Shown piece by piece: positions 23,976-34,125 of a DNA stretch of 64,000 bases. Below the pieces are notes generated by a model. That model saw only the letters and a program-made list of their open reading frames with translations. It was not told the DNA's origin and ran no database searches. Positions within the stretch are counted from its first letter, which is position 1. Each line of letters begins with the position of its first letter. This stretch comes from Lingula anatina (lineage: Eukaryota > Brachiopoda > Lingulata > Lingulida > Lingulidae), in contig NW_019775058.1 in assembly GCF_001039355.2 (NCBI RefSeq), positions 362,345 to 426,344 of the forward strand, in the 5' to 3' direction. The translations under genes were made by a program, and so were the position numbers.

Positions 23976-24141
23976 CATTTGTGTACATGTTTTGCAATAT
24001 AACAAAACTTACTTCACTTATTCCTTAAGAACTAGCCTTCAGCTGCATAATTTTAAAATCCACTTCTGATCTGATTACCAAGCTGTACATCTATGTCATA
24101 CGCGTGTCAACAAACCTTATTCCAGGGCATTCGACGGTACA

Positions 24142-27100
24142 ATGAAGACATTGTCACAACTGTGTGTATTTTTCTGTATGTGCAGTTTGAACTTTGACAT
24201 ACGTGGAACTGACGCAGGTAATATGTTTCTTATATAGTGAAGTCCTATAAAAGCTTGAGGACAGGTACTAATATGAATCTAAAAGACTCTTTAATTTCAA
24301 ATAAAATTGTATGCAAATATATTTAAATGTTTTCTGTGTATGAAAACAAATATTTGCATGTTCTAGAGTAAGGTTGGTGATCTAATTTTGATTTGGTATT
24401 TCAAATCTAGAAATGAAAAAGGCGTCCGTTTATGTAAAAAGTATTTTGATAACTTGATTCTTCAACCTTTCAGGTTGTGTCGTGCCAGACGTGCCTCATT
24501 CAAGTCGATCTCCAACTGCTGTCCGTGTTAACAGTCAACAGAACGTTACCTACACGTGTGTTACTCCTCCATATATCCATATATACGGTTCTCTTACAAT
24601 CACGTGTACTGACAGAGAGGATGTGTTAGATAGGGAGCCACCAGTATGTGGACGTGAGTAGGCCTATTTCTTTTGCGTGGATTATTTTCTTTGCTAGTTT
24701 TTTTTTTTTTTTTTAATTCGCTGTACTTTTCTTTTTTTATTAAAGCAAAATATTCCTATTTTAAAATGAAATCATAGTTTCTTACACAACATTTGAAGCA
24801 AGACAAGGATTTGACATATAAAACAACACTGAGGAAAATTGGGGTTTCATCCAGAGACCTTTTGGGGAATCCAGCAGTAGTCCCCAAACTGAGACCTATA
24901 GGTATCAGCCTCAGAACCCGGGGAAATCATCTTGATAACCCAGGGCATCCAAGTGAGACCTATCAGCAGAATACTCAAAGGTTTCGGGTGGTCATCTTTG
25001 GTCCTTGTGCAGGCTTATTGTGGTCGCGTTCGTCTCCCTACCGTTTTTGACGGACCGATATGACGGAGTGGAACCCACGTCCCCCCGCTCCAGAGGCGGA
25101 CACCACCACCACAAGGCCGTCCGGTCAGTTCCACCACGTGATTGTATATTCCATACATTTCAAAAAGCCAATGTTGATGGGCCCGCAACATCTTAGTGCT
25201 CTAGGTATATGACACCCCAATTTCCCTCAGTGTATGGACTGGTGTGAGTGTTGCAACCAAGGGTCGAAAACGTTGTTCGCATCGGTTCACTTGGCGAACA
25301 TTCCATGGTTAAAAGTATATCGTAAGGAATTTACACACACAATGCACCCTTGGATTAACCTACCTGCTACGTAAAGGCCCCTTTACACTGGGCGACGCCC
25401 TTTCTGTGTTCTGCGTTCAAAATGTGGTCAGGACGCTGAGACGGTCGCCAAAACAATTAAATGCCTCAGTGTAAAGGCGTCTGTATCCCGTGTGCGTACT
25501 TTGAACACCCGAATCTTGGTTTTACCTGACCGCCCAACGGTGTCCTGCCTAGTTTCATGGTCGCACAAAGGGCGCAGAAAGGACGCGAACCAGTGTAAAG
25601 GGGATTAAGTACAATCAATTCGTTTCGTTCAGTTACTGTGTTTAGCTGGTAAGTTAGTCAGAACTTAATGAATACAAGAATGCGAATTACTGCATGGTTG
25701 TACTTTTAAGTTAAAACTTGAAATACATTTTTGTGTCTTTCTCCTCCTATATCTATATAAATGTGTGTCTCAAATAGTGTATGTAGTACACAGCTTGTAA
25801 ACACTATAGAAAATAATAAGAACATCAGGCTACTACACGTACATATTTATGAAAATATTTTATTTTAGTGCCAGAGTACGTGTTGTATGCATATGAAAAA
25901 ATGGGCATCATTGGAGGCTCAAATACAACCCATAAGCCATTATCCCGCTGTTTACAGGCCTGTAACGATGACCCAGCGTGTGACGCAGTTGACTGGGATG
26001 GAGACTGTTGGTTCCACAACTCTTCAACGTCGTGCAATGTTTTTTACTATAGGCTTGGTCTCCGTAATTATCAAATGAAACAATGTACAGGTAATTATAA
26101 GATGCAAATCGAAGCGATCGTTTGTGTTTTGGTTTTTTCACATACGATTTTTTACTTTGTGTCAATAATCTTGTCGACGGACATGCTACGGAGACGAATA
26201 AGTAAAGTTATTAAGACAATGTCCGGAACGGAAAGTGGTATCACTCTAGTGCTTAGGGCGTCTTGGCGGTGGTGTGTCACAGCGCCAACCAGGAATTAGG
26301 TACGTAAAAAAATAATAACCTTCAATATGTGTACCAAAAGGTGTAACCTTCGGTACGGTATGTTTCCTACAGGTAATCCCGCCTACAACTGCCCCTGCTC
26401 TACTGGAGGAACGTGTGTGAGAACATACACCTCGGAAACACAGATATCATCAGAGGAGTGTGTGTGTAACCTGGGACGTACCGGTGACCAGTGTTTTGGT
26501 TGTAAGTGGACGTTTCCAATGTTGTTAGTCACACTTTATAATCTAGACTGTGTTTCAAGCGTCTATTGTACAAAGATATACGCAAGTAGTATAATATGCA
26601 ACTGCTACAGAAATAGGTACCTAATATTGACGGCGGTTTATACAAAAATTAAAAACACGATTAGACGTCGTGGTTATCAGATCAGACGGCGATACTTTAG
26701 AATTAAACGAGACATTTCGGAATTTCACGCATTAAAGACACGAAAACAGAAGAAATACCTTTACACCATTGTTGTCGTGGACTGATTTCGTTACAGACAT
26801 TCACTATATTTTTAGACGTGGAATGTGCTGCCCCGACTATTTCCAACGCTGCAGCCACTCTGCCAATTGGGGGTCACAGAACTGGAAGCAATATTACCTA
26901 TAATTATAACAGTGGGTATCAACTCAGCGACGGTTCTGGTTCCAGTTTCACACTGACTTGCAGTCTCCGAGGATCGTTTGAAGGGGAGATAAGAGCATGC
27001 ATGAGTAAGCCTGAAATCAAGAAGACATCAAATAGAAAATTGACAACATAAATTATGAAAGCAGTCGACGTTTTCTTTAGGTTGCGCATGATCTTTAATG

Positions 27101-29155
27101 CAGTTATGCTTTTCATGGTAATTCGGTGTATAATTGTTCTCAACACCATTGGGCTATTAAACTGCAATAAATAATAGCAATAGAAGTTGAACAGTTTTGC
27201 TCCACTTCTAGGAACATGTGAAGTCCTTCCTCTAGGTGATCACCTGAGACAGATAACACAGCATTCCGTTACCTTTGAAGGACAAACTGTGACATACACA
27301 TGCAACACCGGCTTCCAATTCAACGACACTTCAACAGTAAAGAACCTAACTTGCCAACCTGATGGTACATTTGACCAGAGTTTACCTAGCTGTGTTCCCA
27401 TATCGTGTGGTTCTCCTGGTAAGTTCAATTTTGGTTTGGTAGTAGAAGGTCCATATGTGTACCGACAAAATTTGACGTTTTTTTATCCCTTCGTTTATTT
27501 TCACGTTGCATTGAATAATGGCAATGTAGTTAAGACCTTTATCTTAAAATGGGAAATTTCAGCATTTTTCTTTAATCGCCATGATATATCTGGACCCACT
27601 CCAAAAATTACAATATGTGAATTTGTCTTCGTTCAAAAACCCTTTTTCTTACTATCGTTTTAATATCACAATCGGAATCCACCGGGTTATATCTCCATCA
27701 AGAAAGTGACTAAAACCCGGTAATGGATTATAATTTTACATGAACTCTTGTGAATAAATGAGTCATTAAGGAAAGTGATAAAATTTCTAGGAAAATTTAG
27801 CAGTTTGTGCTCATTTAAAAGGCTTTTACATACGAACATCATGAAACAAAAAATTGGGGAAATGAAAAAACTGGACGTAAAATGTCAGAAAATAATTTTT
27901 GAAAGTAATAATGTATGAAGCGAAATTTGAAATTGGTATGAATGATAAGATAAAACACATTTTAGTAAATAAATAAATGAAATAAACGAAAAGTGTTGGC
28001 CACACACTTTGTATAAGAATAAAATGTTTGTATTATTACAACAAAAGCCATAATATGTCCTTCGTAATGAATCATTTATTTATTTATTTTCAGTCATTCA
28101 AAGAGAAGAAGTCACGCCAGAAGCATTGACAGGTACTGATATGAGAATGATGATAAACAATTTAAAAAACAAGTTATTGGGGCGTTATGTGCTCAGTAAA
28201 AGAGCAAATCAAATGAATGGAACACAAAATAACTAACTGAGATAAGATATAACTTGCAGTCTTTTATTGGGCATATTATATGTACTGAAATCAAATAGAA
28301 GTGTCTATAAACCCAACTGTAATGTAAATTAAATCTCTGTAATATTTTTTTAGGGCAAGTACCTGTGGCTGTTGCCATCAGTGGCTGGATATCTACAGCA
28401 GTGGTACTGATCTTGGTGGGGGTAGTTGTGGTTGTCATAAAAAGGTCAGTCGAACTGGGATCCCATACCTAGTTCTATCTAACAGGATCGATCCATCTCC
28501 AAGTGGATTCTCGCTAAATTGCAATCAGCTTAAGCGGCTTAGATGTCTGACACGCCTACTGAAGCTGCTAAACCATTATTTATTAACACCTAGCAGCTTC
28601 GGGGTTTGAACGTTTTTTTTGTTTTTTTTTTGAAAACATTGTTTGAAATATTAAAATTGGATATTGTATTACACAAATAACATGGTAAAACCAAAGTTGT
28701 AAAATATAAAGTTTATGATCAGAGTGCAAGGCATTTTTGTTATAACCAGATTCTGTTTAATAAAAAAAAAGTATCTTAAATTTATTCTTAGTCAAAGATG
28801 ATCTTATTTAAAATATACATGAGTTATGTTTTACAGCTCTAACTTTTTTGGGTAATAATTTAATTTTTTTTCTTGTTGAATTTCGTTTGAATTCAGAAGA
28901 CGGAATCCCACTTCTCAGCCGTTTGCTGACACAGATCACAGCGACACCTCTGGTTTGAACCAAAGCATTTTGAGTCCGCCAGGCGGTGCTGCTAGGGATC
29001 ACGAGTATATGTCACTGGAGGCCAACAATATGGCAACAGATAACAACGTGGTTGAATATGCTAACGTTAGTGACAGCACATATACTGCTCTTGGCATGCC
29101 AGCAAACGAAAGTAATCAACGACATCCATCACTTGCTGTTATATATCAGGACTAG
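24142..29155 (+). CDS. Receptor 3: CCP-PAN-EGF-CCP(2)-TM, tail A (short form)
   Basis: Exons: signal peptide 24142-24217 (MKTLSQLCVFFCMC, unlike minus-strand genes); CCP1 24474-24653; PAN 25869-26090; EGF 26373-26501; CCP2 26816-27004; CCP3 27212-27418, ending at a good GTAAGT donor; stalk 28094-28132 (VIQREEVTPEALT); TM 28354-28444; tail A 28897-29155. Phases are 1-1 until TM (phase 2). CCP4 and CCP5 are missing, and a recognisable start of CCP4 is left in the intron. CCP2 has Tyr in place of its second Cys (codon 26905-26907). The tail has one signalling module: HEYMSL, VVEYANV, STYTAL and VIYQD; its lead-in YQN has become NQS. If the CCP3 donor is not used, the frame runs to a stop at 27663, giving a possible secreted form. 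Confidence 0.85.
24827..25232. mobile_element. MITE in the CCP1-PAN intron of receptor 3
   Basis: The ends are inverted: CACTGAGGAAAATTGGGGT at the left and ACCCCAATTTCCCTCAGTG at the right. A counterpart is in receptor 6 at 51470-51934, so insertion preceded duplication of the three-gene unit. Its interior, about 25055-25125, has a tRNA-like stretch on the minus strand (GGCCTTGTGGTGGT then GGGTTCCACTCC, resembling Pol III boxes A and B), perhaps SINE-derived. Confidence 0.6.
25378..25603. mobile_element. Second MITE in the CCP1-PAN intron of receptor 3
   Basis: CCCCTTTACACTGG at the left is inverted as CCAGTGTAAAGGGG at the right. The same element is in receptor 6 at 52052-52314. It produces spurious open frames such as 52041-52328 on the minus strand. 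Confidence 0.7.
27419..27500 (+). pseudogene. Relic of CCP4 coding sequence in receptor 3 intron
   Basis: Immediately after the CCP3 donor the DNA still reads VEGPYVYRQN-like sequence, matching VEGPYVFKQN of CCP4 in minus-strand genes. It then loses the FSCFPGYHFAGYD portion. The old exon was therefore cut short and its beginning became intron. In receptor 6 the same relic carries an in-frame TAA (near 54090). Confidence 0.75.
28466..28640. repeat. Dispersed repeat in the TM-tail intron of receptor 3
   Basis: The segment 'ggatcgatccatctccaagt ... cttagatgtctgacacgcct ... aacacctagcagcttcgggg' recurs in receptor 6 (about 56262-56385). Diverged relatives lie at about 23080-23210 and 40590-40740. 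It is likely a transposon family; clear ends were not resolved. Confidence 0.5.
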
Positions 29156-30614
29156 GCATAATTTATTCAAGCTCCTGTACGGAATGATAAGGGACTAAAC
29201 TGCGTCACATCATACTTAATTAACTGTGAAATGCACGGTATAACACAACGCTTCCAGAGGGTCCCCGTGGCGCAGGAAGAAATGTCATGTACCAGGGCGA
29301 CCCCAAAGTAGATAGGCATGATCATGAGTTCACTTGCACAGGTTAGCCCCGCCCTGGATTCTGGCCCACTTACTCTACTATAATCTTACTGTAGAGCGAA
29401 TTCTCCTTTACACGGACAGTTTAATTTCATCATGAGAACAAAACAAACGATTTAAAGAATTACAATATTATAGTAACATTTTTGGCAAATGCGAACCCCG
29501 TCTTGCGTAAAAGGTACTTAAAACTTACGATCCACAGTCGACCTATTTGCGAAGGCATTTTCATTTGATGTTACCGTTGGATGCATTTTAACATATTCAA
29601 ATATTTTGGGTTTAATCGAGCTGTGCGTTAATGTATGAGTTAAAATGTTTCAAATCCTTAAAAGCACACGCATGAAAATTCTATGACTGTTTGAGTGAGT
29701 AAAGGAGGTTACAAAAAATCGTTTCAGAGTCACACTTCAAGTTGTATCTCATTAGTCTAAGACATGTCTTTGTCCACTAACAGTCGAATTGCACTCATAC
29801 AACAAAGAAATTTCAAGTGTTTTTATTAATTTTTGTTTGACAGCATGCCACTAAATTTTAATTTATTTGTGGGATGTTTCATGTTATTTACATACACATT
29901 TTGCTTTTAGCTTCCATTGCCATAATATATATGTCGGATTTGTTATATAATACTGGGCATCAGTAACAAATATCACAATACTCATTTTCATCTGAAGTAA
30001 AGGTAGTAATGAATTTAGCATAGAGACTAATGTTTTCATTTATACCCGGTCTATTCCACCTATAAGTCACCTACCAAGTACACTTTAATTTTAATAGAAA
30101 CAATCACTAAATGAGGTAAACTTTAAATATTTGACTACTAAGGAAATCTATGATCATGTACAATCACCATACACCATGTTTATGGGTGAAGAAAGTTTAA
30201 ATAAAGTCATCACAGCTCAGTTTTTATGGCTATCTATCAGTCTAACACCACGTTGAACACCACAAAATGATATTTAAGAGCTTATTTCTATACAAAAGTA
30301 CATAACCATATCTGAATAAGGACTTTTCAGGTTATTATCCATTTGTAATTTCGAAATTTAGTGTCCGCATACATCATCATTGGTAAAAACGGATATTCGC
30401 TGTAAGCAAACTTTGGTTACATAACTAAATAGGTTTACATAAGTTTACCAGAAAGTGCTTCTCAGCTGAACTTTACATTATGAAGAGTGTTTTGTATGGT
30501 GGAGCAAATCACCATAAAAGGCATCTTTGTTCCAACATACTAGTAACGCAAGCATTGAGATAAACAGATTTCCAAATATGAAACATAAAGGACTGCAACT
30601 GGTCTAAAATGAAA
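29156..30614. other. Tail-to-tail intergenic region of receptors 3 and 4
   Basis: About 1.46 kb between converging stop codons, matching 56911-58291 between receptors 6 and 7 at high similarity. It presumably holds both 3' UTRs. No gene, TIR element or RNA gene is recognised. Confidence 0.6.
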
Positions 30615-31337
30615 TTACACAGACGAATTATAAATGCCGTTTTCAACTGACTCAACATACGCATAGCCCATGTTGTCAACGCCTCCTGTTTCATAAATAT
30701 CGTTTTCAACAAACTCCACGTCATCAGCATCATCAATAGACTGGGTATAGACTCCATTTTGAAACTGCCCTGCAAGTTCATAGGTGCTGCTGCAATCATG
30801 TCTTGAAACGGAAGATGTCTGGGTAGAAGGTTTGCTGACATATTCATACGCATTGTCTGGATTGCTTACAGGGGTATTTCGTTGCTTTTTGCCTTTTTTG
30901 GATTTGTCTGGCACGGCATATAGATCCTGTACATCAGAGACCTGGTTTTCGTTATTATAATTCTGTCTCATATTATTTGACTGATCATACCGGTCTGCCA
31001 TTGGGCATTCTCCCTCGAGTTCGTACAGATTTGTGTCATTGTGAGTATTAGATGCTGTGTACATTGTGTTGCTGAGCCTTCCGTTGCTTGATACATCGAT
31101 ATCTTCATTTGGGTTTGCCATACGTTTCCTGTTAGGAAAGGAAAAACTTTCCATTTACCAATCAATCCGTTCAAAGCAAAATCGATAAATGAATGTATCA
31201 ATTGAATAAAAAATAGACAATGAAAACTCTCCACGTGAGAACTGTACCTATTATGAGCCAGCTGGTTATAAAACGATGAATAGAATATCAATATTTAAGT
31301 AAAAACTAATCCTACAACCGACGAATTTATAGAACCT

Positions 31338-31408
<71 letters not shown>

Positions 31409-32482
31409 CATTTTAAATGATACCATCAATGTGCATCAAATGCATAAAAGGTTAAATATCAAAGAAAATATGTTAATTATATGGTTATATGGTATTGGTG
31501 AGACCCAGGCCTATCATTAACTTTTACAGAAATGAAACAACTCGGTTTGATGACACTTACCGTTTACGTTTGACGAATACAACAACTATCACAACAAGTA
31601 ATATCAATACAATTGCTCCTGTAACGCCCACACCGACACTGACACCAATGTTAGGGTCTGTGGACGCTGCCTTGCCACCAGCCCCAGGCATCACCGCTGA
31701 ATGATGAAAAGGAAATAAACTTTATATTTTTTAAAAGGATAGGAGATAGCGTATTTTTTTTAGAAAAATTTAGCCTTAAAGGTACATACGAACCGAGCAT
31801 CGGTGGAGTGTGGATTCCCAGTAACACATGTAAACCACTTCTACTAGATTCTTATATGACTCAAATAATTTCGACATGCCAAGGGATAAACTGAATAGAT
31901 CACTTGATCGGCCATAAAAGACCTTTAGACTGCTCCTTTCTTTAAATTTATGGTTGTAAATTTAACCTACTTCCGTGACCTACTTTCCTGCCCCATTGAC
32001 ATACAGCTTAGAATGCCAGCAGAAAAATCTGTTCAAACATCACTTTGGGGTAAAATTAAACAATGCCTTTTGGTAATTCTCTTAGTTATACCCTGTACTA
32101 CTTGTAACTATATGCTGGCATTTGGTTGGTTTTTGTGACAAAAAATTGACTTTGTATGCATCTTTAATTGTGCCTAAAATAGGTTAACTACTTCATAATT
32201 ATTTTCTGACACCTCTGCATAGCATTTCATATATATTCACGACTAACAAACTTCTTTAAAAGGGATTCATAAATAAACCCTAATTTAGCCAGTTTTAGAA
32301 TACCTTTCCACCTTTGCACACAAAACCTGTATTAATGATAAATAGACGCCATTAGCTTTGTAACGTTACACAAAGCGAACAATGTTTTAAAGAATACAAA
32401 ATACACAGGATAACATACCCTACCCTGAGTTCTTATTCCAGTGTATTTTTTAACTAAAGAGCGGACAAAGCACTTATTTACA

Positions 32483-32515
<33 letters not shown>

Positions 32516-34092
32516 GTTGCCTTTATTCCGTTATCTTCTCAGGGTGCTCTGATTCTCAGGGTGCTAGTACTTACACATTATAAATATTCATTAAAAACCC
32601 GCACCTGTACAACTAAGAGAATCCACCCCAAATCCACCGGTTGCATCGCACGTCAAAGTTACACTGGTATTACCATCCGGGAACTGAAATCCTTTCATGC
32701 ACTTGAATTCAACTGAAGTCATGAAGAATAGATTCGTATAATCAGAAGTCGTCACTGTATTGTTAAAATAAGGCAAAGTGCATGTTCTTTTTTTGCAGTC
32801 AGGTACAGGCGGTTCCAAAGTGTCTGTTCTGATGCATTGTGACGTAAACGACGCGTTGACGTCATATCCAGCAAAATGATATCCAGGAAAGCAAGAAAAC
32901 GTCACATTCTGCTTGAAGACATATGGTCCTTCTACAAAATTCAAATTCAGTTTATTACCAGGAAAACCACACGATATAGGAACACAGCTAGGCAAATTCT
33001 GGTCAAATGTTCCATCGGCTCGGCAAGTAAGGTTCTTTACTGTTGACGTATCGTTAAAGTGAAAGCCATCAGTGCACGTGTATGTGACAGTTTGTCCCTC
33101 AAAGGTAACGGGACGCTGTGTAACTTGTCTCTGGTGATTGCCCAGATGGGGGAATTCACAGGTTCCTGGAAGTTGAGTTTTTTTTTTCAATTTTTTTATC
33201 TACTCAAGTTTATTCAAATTCGTATAAGTTATAATACCGACAGAAGGATTACGGAAAGATAACCATATGAAAGGTGAACCTGCAGCATAGTGACGATTTC
33301 ATTTATAATTCTCAATTTATTCTTAGTTTTCTATCTCGCTGCCTTTTTTATTGCAGACTTACTGATACATGTTTTTCTCTCCCCTTCAAATTCTCCTCTA
33401 AGACTACATGTCAGTGTGAAGCTGGAACTGGAATCGCTGAATTGATNCTTCTACTAGATTCTTATATGACTCAAATAATTTCGACATGCCAAGGGATAAA
33501 CTGAATAGATCACTCGATCGGCCATAAAAGACCTTTAGACTGCTCCTTTCTTTAAATTTATGGTTGTAAATTTAACCTACTTCCGTGACCTACTTTCCTG
33601 CCCCATTGACATACAGCTTAGAATGCCAGCAGAAAAATCTGTTCAAACATCACTTTGGGGTAAAATTAAACAATGCCTTTTGGTAATTCTCTTAGTTATA
33701 CCCTGTACTACTTGTAACTATATGCTGGCATTTGGTTGGTTTTTGTGACAAAAAATTGACTTTGTATGCATCTTTAATTGTGCCTAAAATAGGTTAACTA
33801 CTTCATAATTATTTTCTGACACCTCTGCATAGCATTTCATATATATTCACGACTAACAAACTTCTTTAAAAGGGATTCATAAATAAACCCTAATTTAGCC
33901 AGTTTTAGAATACCTTTCCACCTTTGCACACAAAACCTGTATTAATGATAAATAGACGCCATTAGCTTTGTAACGTTACACAAAGCGAACAATGTTTTAA
34001 AGAATACAAAATACACAGGATAACATACCCTACCCTGAGTTCTTATTCCAGTGTATTTTTTAACTAAAGAGCGGACAAAGCACTTATTTACA

Positions 34093-34125
<33 letters not shown>

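Larger units (their letters stand above)
21911..24141. other. Head-to-head intergenic region of receptors 2 and 3
   Basis: About 2.2 kb separates divergent start codons, and it is paired with 48542-50794 between receptors 5 and 6. It contains the minus-gene promoter block (TGACTCA 22004-22010), a TAAA-rich run at about 22270-22330, a MITE (22810-23072), a degenerate dispersed repeat (about 23080-23210, 'aagctgctagggggtaatta'), and the plus-gene DR1 site. No additional gene is seen. Confidence 0.65.

Noticed and set aside
25055-25125. Possible tRNA gene (box A/B-like, minus strand)
   Set aside because: No clean cloverleaf or anticodon arm could be drawn. It sits inside a MITE, and the copy at 51717-51785 has the same defects, so it is at most a SINE-like remnant.
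26099-26299. Extension of the PAN reading frame in receptor 3
   Set aside because: The frame continues through the GTAATT donor into intron. The paralog at 52735 diverges straight away, and the EGF exon follows in phase.
27187-27663. 158-codon frame covering CCP3 and beyond as the real exon
   Set aside because: The consensus GTAAGT donor in phase 1 and the in-phase stalk exon fit better. The readthrough is retained only as a possible isoform.
32441-32716. 91-codon plus frame with THTHTHTH
   Set aside because: Produced by the CA microsatellite and by antisense of the CCP5 coding sequence. The identical frame at 34051 is from the duplicated block.
33447-33447. Tandem duplication of CCP3-5 as a genuine receptor expansion
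   Set aside because: The breakpoint is mid-exon and coincides with the only N. Identity extends through introns and a MITE, which fits assembly error better.
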